From Halobacillus mangrovi (GTDB lineage: Bacteria; Bacillota; Bacilli; Bacillales; Halobacillaceae), in the NCBI RefSeq assembly GCF_002097535.1, contig NZ_CP020772.1:3450501-3514500 (forward strand): DNA of 64,000 nucleotides, given 5' to 3'. Both the position numbers and the translations under genes were made by a program. This document shows positions 62,790 to 64,000 of the stretch, one piece after another. Position 1 is the stretch's first letter; each line of letters opens with the position of its first letter. The notes under the pieces were generated by a model that worked only from the letters and a program-made list of their open reading frames with translations, was not told the origin of the DNA and made no database searches.

Positions 62790-63677
62790 TTGGATATTCG
62801 TCATTTGGAGTATTTTTCAGAGGTAGCTAAACAATTAAGTTTTACAAAAGCAGCCGCCTCCCTGCATGTTTCTCAGCCATCCCTAAGCAAAGTGATCAAA
62901 CAGCTGGAAACCGAATTAGGCGTTCCGTTATTTTACCGATCTAAACAGCTGCAATTGACCGATGCAGGGAAAGCCGTGCTCGTGAACGCCATCAGTGTCC
63001 TGGACGCCTTTCATAATCTCACTTCAGAACTAGGTGACATTATCGATTTAAAAAAAGGTGAAATCAAAATTGGCATCCCTCCGATCACTGGGGCTGCCTT
63101 TTTTTCAAAGATTATCAGTTATTACCGCGATCGATATCCTCAAATTAAAATCCTGTTAAGCGAAGTCGGCTCAAAAATGATCAAACAGGGCGTCGAGGAC
63201 GGCTCGCTGGATATTGGACTTGTGTGCAACCTGCCTGTCCAATCTGACAGTTTCGACACGCTCGAAGTTATCAATGATCCACTTATGCTGCTTGTGCATA
63301 AGGAAAGTGAGCTTGCTAAAAAGTCATCTATCAATTTAGCAGAAATGAAAAAAGAATCCTTCATCCTTTATCGAGAGGACTTTACGCTCCACGATCGGAT
63401 CATCGAAGAATGTAAAAGCAAAAACTTTTACCCGAATGTCGTCTGCCACAGCTCACATCGAGACTTCATGATTGAAATGGTCGAGGCCAAAGTAGGTATC
63501 GCCTTGCTGCCAAGTCAGATTGCTACAGATATTAAAAACCGAGAAATCGTGGCGATTCCGCTCGAGCATTCGAGCCTTAGTCTTGAGCTTGGAATGGTCT
63601 GGAAAAAGAACAAGTACCTGCCGTTTGCTGTGCGTGAGTTTATCGATATGTCGAAGGAATATATGGCAGAAGCGTAA
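62790..63677 (+). CDS. LysR-family regulator
   Basis: 295 residues from a TTG at 62790 behind GGGGAGAG. The N-terminal helix-turn-helix reads MDIRHLEYFSEVAKQLSFTK then AAASLHVSQPSLSKVIKQLE. The effector domain follows, with GEIKIGIPPITGA and a typical C-terminal AKVGIALLPSQIATD. It is transcribed away from glcB, the usual layout for a LysR regulator and its target, so it may control malate synthase. The effector is unknown; CidR/CitR-like members are the closest in style. Confidence 0.9.
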   Translation: MDIRHLEYFSEVAKQLSFTKAAASLHVSQPSLSKVIKQLETELGVPLFYRSKQLQLTDAGKAVLVNAISVLDAFHNLTSELGDIIDLKKGEIKIGIPPITGAAFFSKIISYYRDRYPQIKILLSEVGSKMIKQGVEDGSLDIGLVCNLPVQSDSFDTLEVINDPLMLLVHKESELAKKSSINLAEMKKESFILYREDFTLHDRIIEECKSKNFYPNVVCHSSHRDFMIEMVEAKVGIALLPSQIATDIKNREIVAIPLEHSSLSLELGMVWKKNKYLPFAVREFIDMSKEYMAEA

Positions 63678-63764
63678 GGGGTAAAACTTGTTAGGGTTGC
63701 CTATCTATATACGGATACGACCGATTTCGCTCTTTTCCACAACGAAAACCAATTATACTGAAAC

Positions 63765-63770
63765 TATAAT
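63765..63770 (+). promoter_or_regulatory. -10-like TATAAT before the leader peptide
   Basis: Perfect TATAAT without a clear -35. An alternative TATACT lies at 63754-63759. Either would start the leader transcript about 15-25 bases before the leader ATG. Confidence 0.4.
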
Positions 63771-63790
63771 CAATGGAAGGAGATCTTGTT

Positions 63791-63820
63791 ATGTCACTTA
63801 TCATTCGACCTCCTTGTTAA
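63791..63820 (+). CDS. nine-residue leader peptide MSLIIRPPC
   Basis: ATG-TCA-CTT-ATC-ATT-CGA-CCT-CCT-TGT-TAA, with a strong ribosome binding site GGAAGGAG eight bases upstream. Too short for an ordinary gene. The Arg-Pro-Pro run is a likely place for ribosome slowing. Its codons also contain CCTCCTT (63809-63815), complementary to the AAGGAGG of the downstream gene. It precedes an RBS-masking hairpin, as in drug-inducible resistance leaders. Confidence 0.7.
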   Translation: MSLIIRPPC

Positions 63821-63846
63821 TTTGTAACCAAAACGTGTGAGCGTGC

Positions 63847-63890
63847 TCCCCCTTTTCCTATGTCTGATCTAGACAAAAGGAAAAGGAGGA
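63847..63890 (+). promoter_or_regulatory. RBS-sequestering stem-loop
   Basis: TCCCCCTTTTCCT (63847-63859) pairs with AGGAAAAGGAGGA (63878-63890) at 12 of 13 positions. An inner stem TGTCT/AGACA lies in the loop. The 3' arm contains AAGGAGG (63883-63889), the ribosome binding site of the next gene, so the fold would block its translation. Confidence 0.75.
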
Positions 63891-63896
63891 CCGGTT

Positions 63897-64000
63897 ATGA
63901 AAAACATCCGACTATTATACGTTATCGGATTTTTACAAAGCTTCGTGCCCGCGTATGTCATTGAACGGCTGTTCTGGGAAATGCGCGGCATGAATGTGGA
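63897..64000 (+). CDS. probable MFS transporter (partial, C-terminus beyond window)
   Basis: Only the first 34 or so codons are in the window: MKNIRLLYVIGFLQSFVPAY, then VIERLFWEMRGMNV. The short basic start, membrane segment and IERLFWEMRGM turn look like the first helix of a group of MFS carriers. AAGGAGG lies seven bases before the ATG and is buried in the hairpin described above. The leader-plus-hairpin arrangement suggests an inducible drug exporter, but the fragment is too short to be sure. Confidence 0.6.
   Translation, partial: MKNIRLLYVIGFLQSFVPAYVIERLFWEMRGMNV

Overview
The window reads as chromosome from a low-GC, endospore-forming member of the Bacillaceae, probably a salt-tolerant genus of the Halobacillus/Pontibacillus type. 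The placement is inferred from a tnrA homologue, a gerA-type germination operon, a gamma-SASP-like protein, cre/PurBox/S-box style regulation, AGGAGG ribosome binding sites and acidic proteins. No rRNA, tRNA, CRISPR array, prophage or insertion sequence was recognised.

Layout. 1-4.6 kb: a partial ECF transporter S component, a CYP152-type P450 and an AI-2E-family membrane protein, then a small FbpA-like gene plus tnrA behind a perfect TnrA/GlnR box. 4.6-11 kb: alkaline phosphatase, a CHY zinc-finger gene with two transporters, then an excalibur-domain surface protein followed by a class D sortase. The phosphatase and the excalibur protein share an unusual C-terminal sorting signal. 11-14 kb: an amine oxidase gene broken exactly at a perfect 18-bp inverted repeat, an Eis-type acetyltransferase and a 53-bp palindrome. 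14-19 kb: an SsuABC-like ABC transporter, a zinc alcohol dehydrogenase and a CAP-domain protein. 19-24 kb: a six-repeat propeller lectin-like protein, a Cu/Zn SOD lipoprotein, small membrane proteins and a SAM-riboswitch-controlled homocysteine methyltransferase.

24-32 kb holds the least familiar genes: a Z1-domain helicase-like ATPase with a long coiled-coil protein upstream, and an ATP-grasp ligase followed by a 655-aa protein with a C-H-N cysteine-peptidase-like pattern. 32-36 kb: an AraC regulator and a secreted nucleosidase lipoprotein under a PurBox pair, a promoter and a guanine-class riboswitch. 36-41 kb: a GABA operon (GntR, gabT with an in-frame stop, permease, gabD). 41-48 kb: an Nmad3-like protein, a DUF5995 gene with an in-frame stop, PAP2 phosphatases, a ferritin-like/cupin fusion, SelO and a SASP-like gene. 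48-52 kb: a four-gene germination receptor operon. 52-63.7 kb: a glycolate/lactate cluster (permease, FAH-family enzyme, GlcD, GlcF, GlcE, GntR regulator, malate synthase G, LysR) with two cre-like sites. The end holds a short leader peptide and an RBS-sequestering hairpin in front of a partial transporter-like gene, which looks like a translational attenuator.

Three disrupted genes (amine oxidase, gabT, DUF5995) in 64 kb is notable. Assignments rest on reading motifs by eye; no database search or folding program was run.
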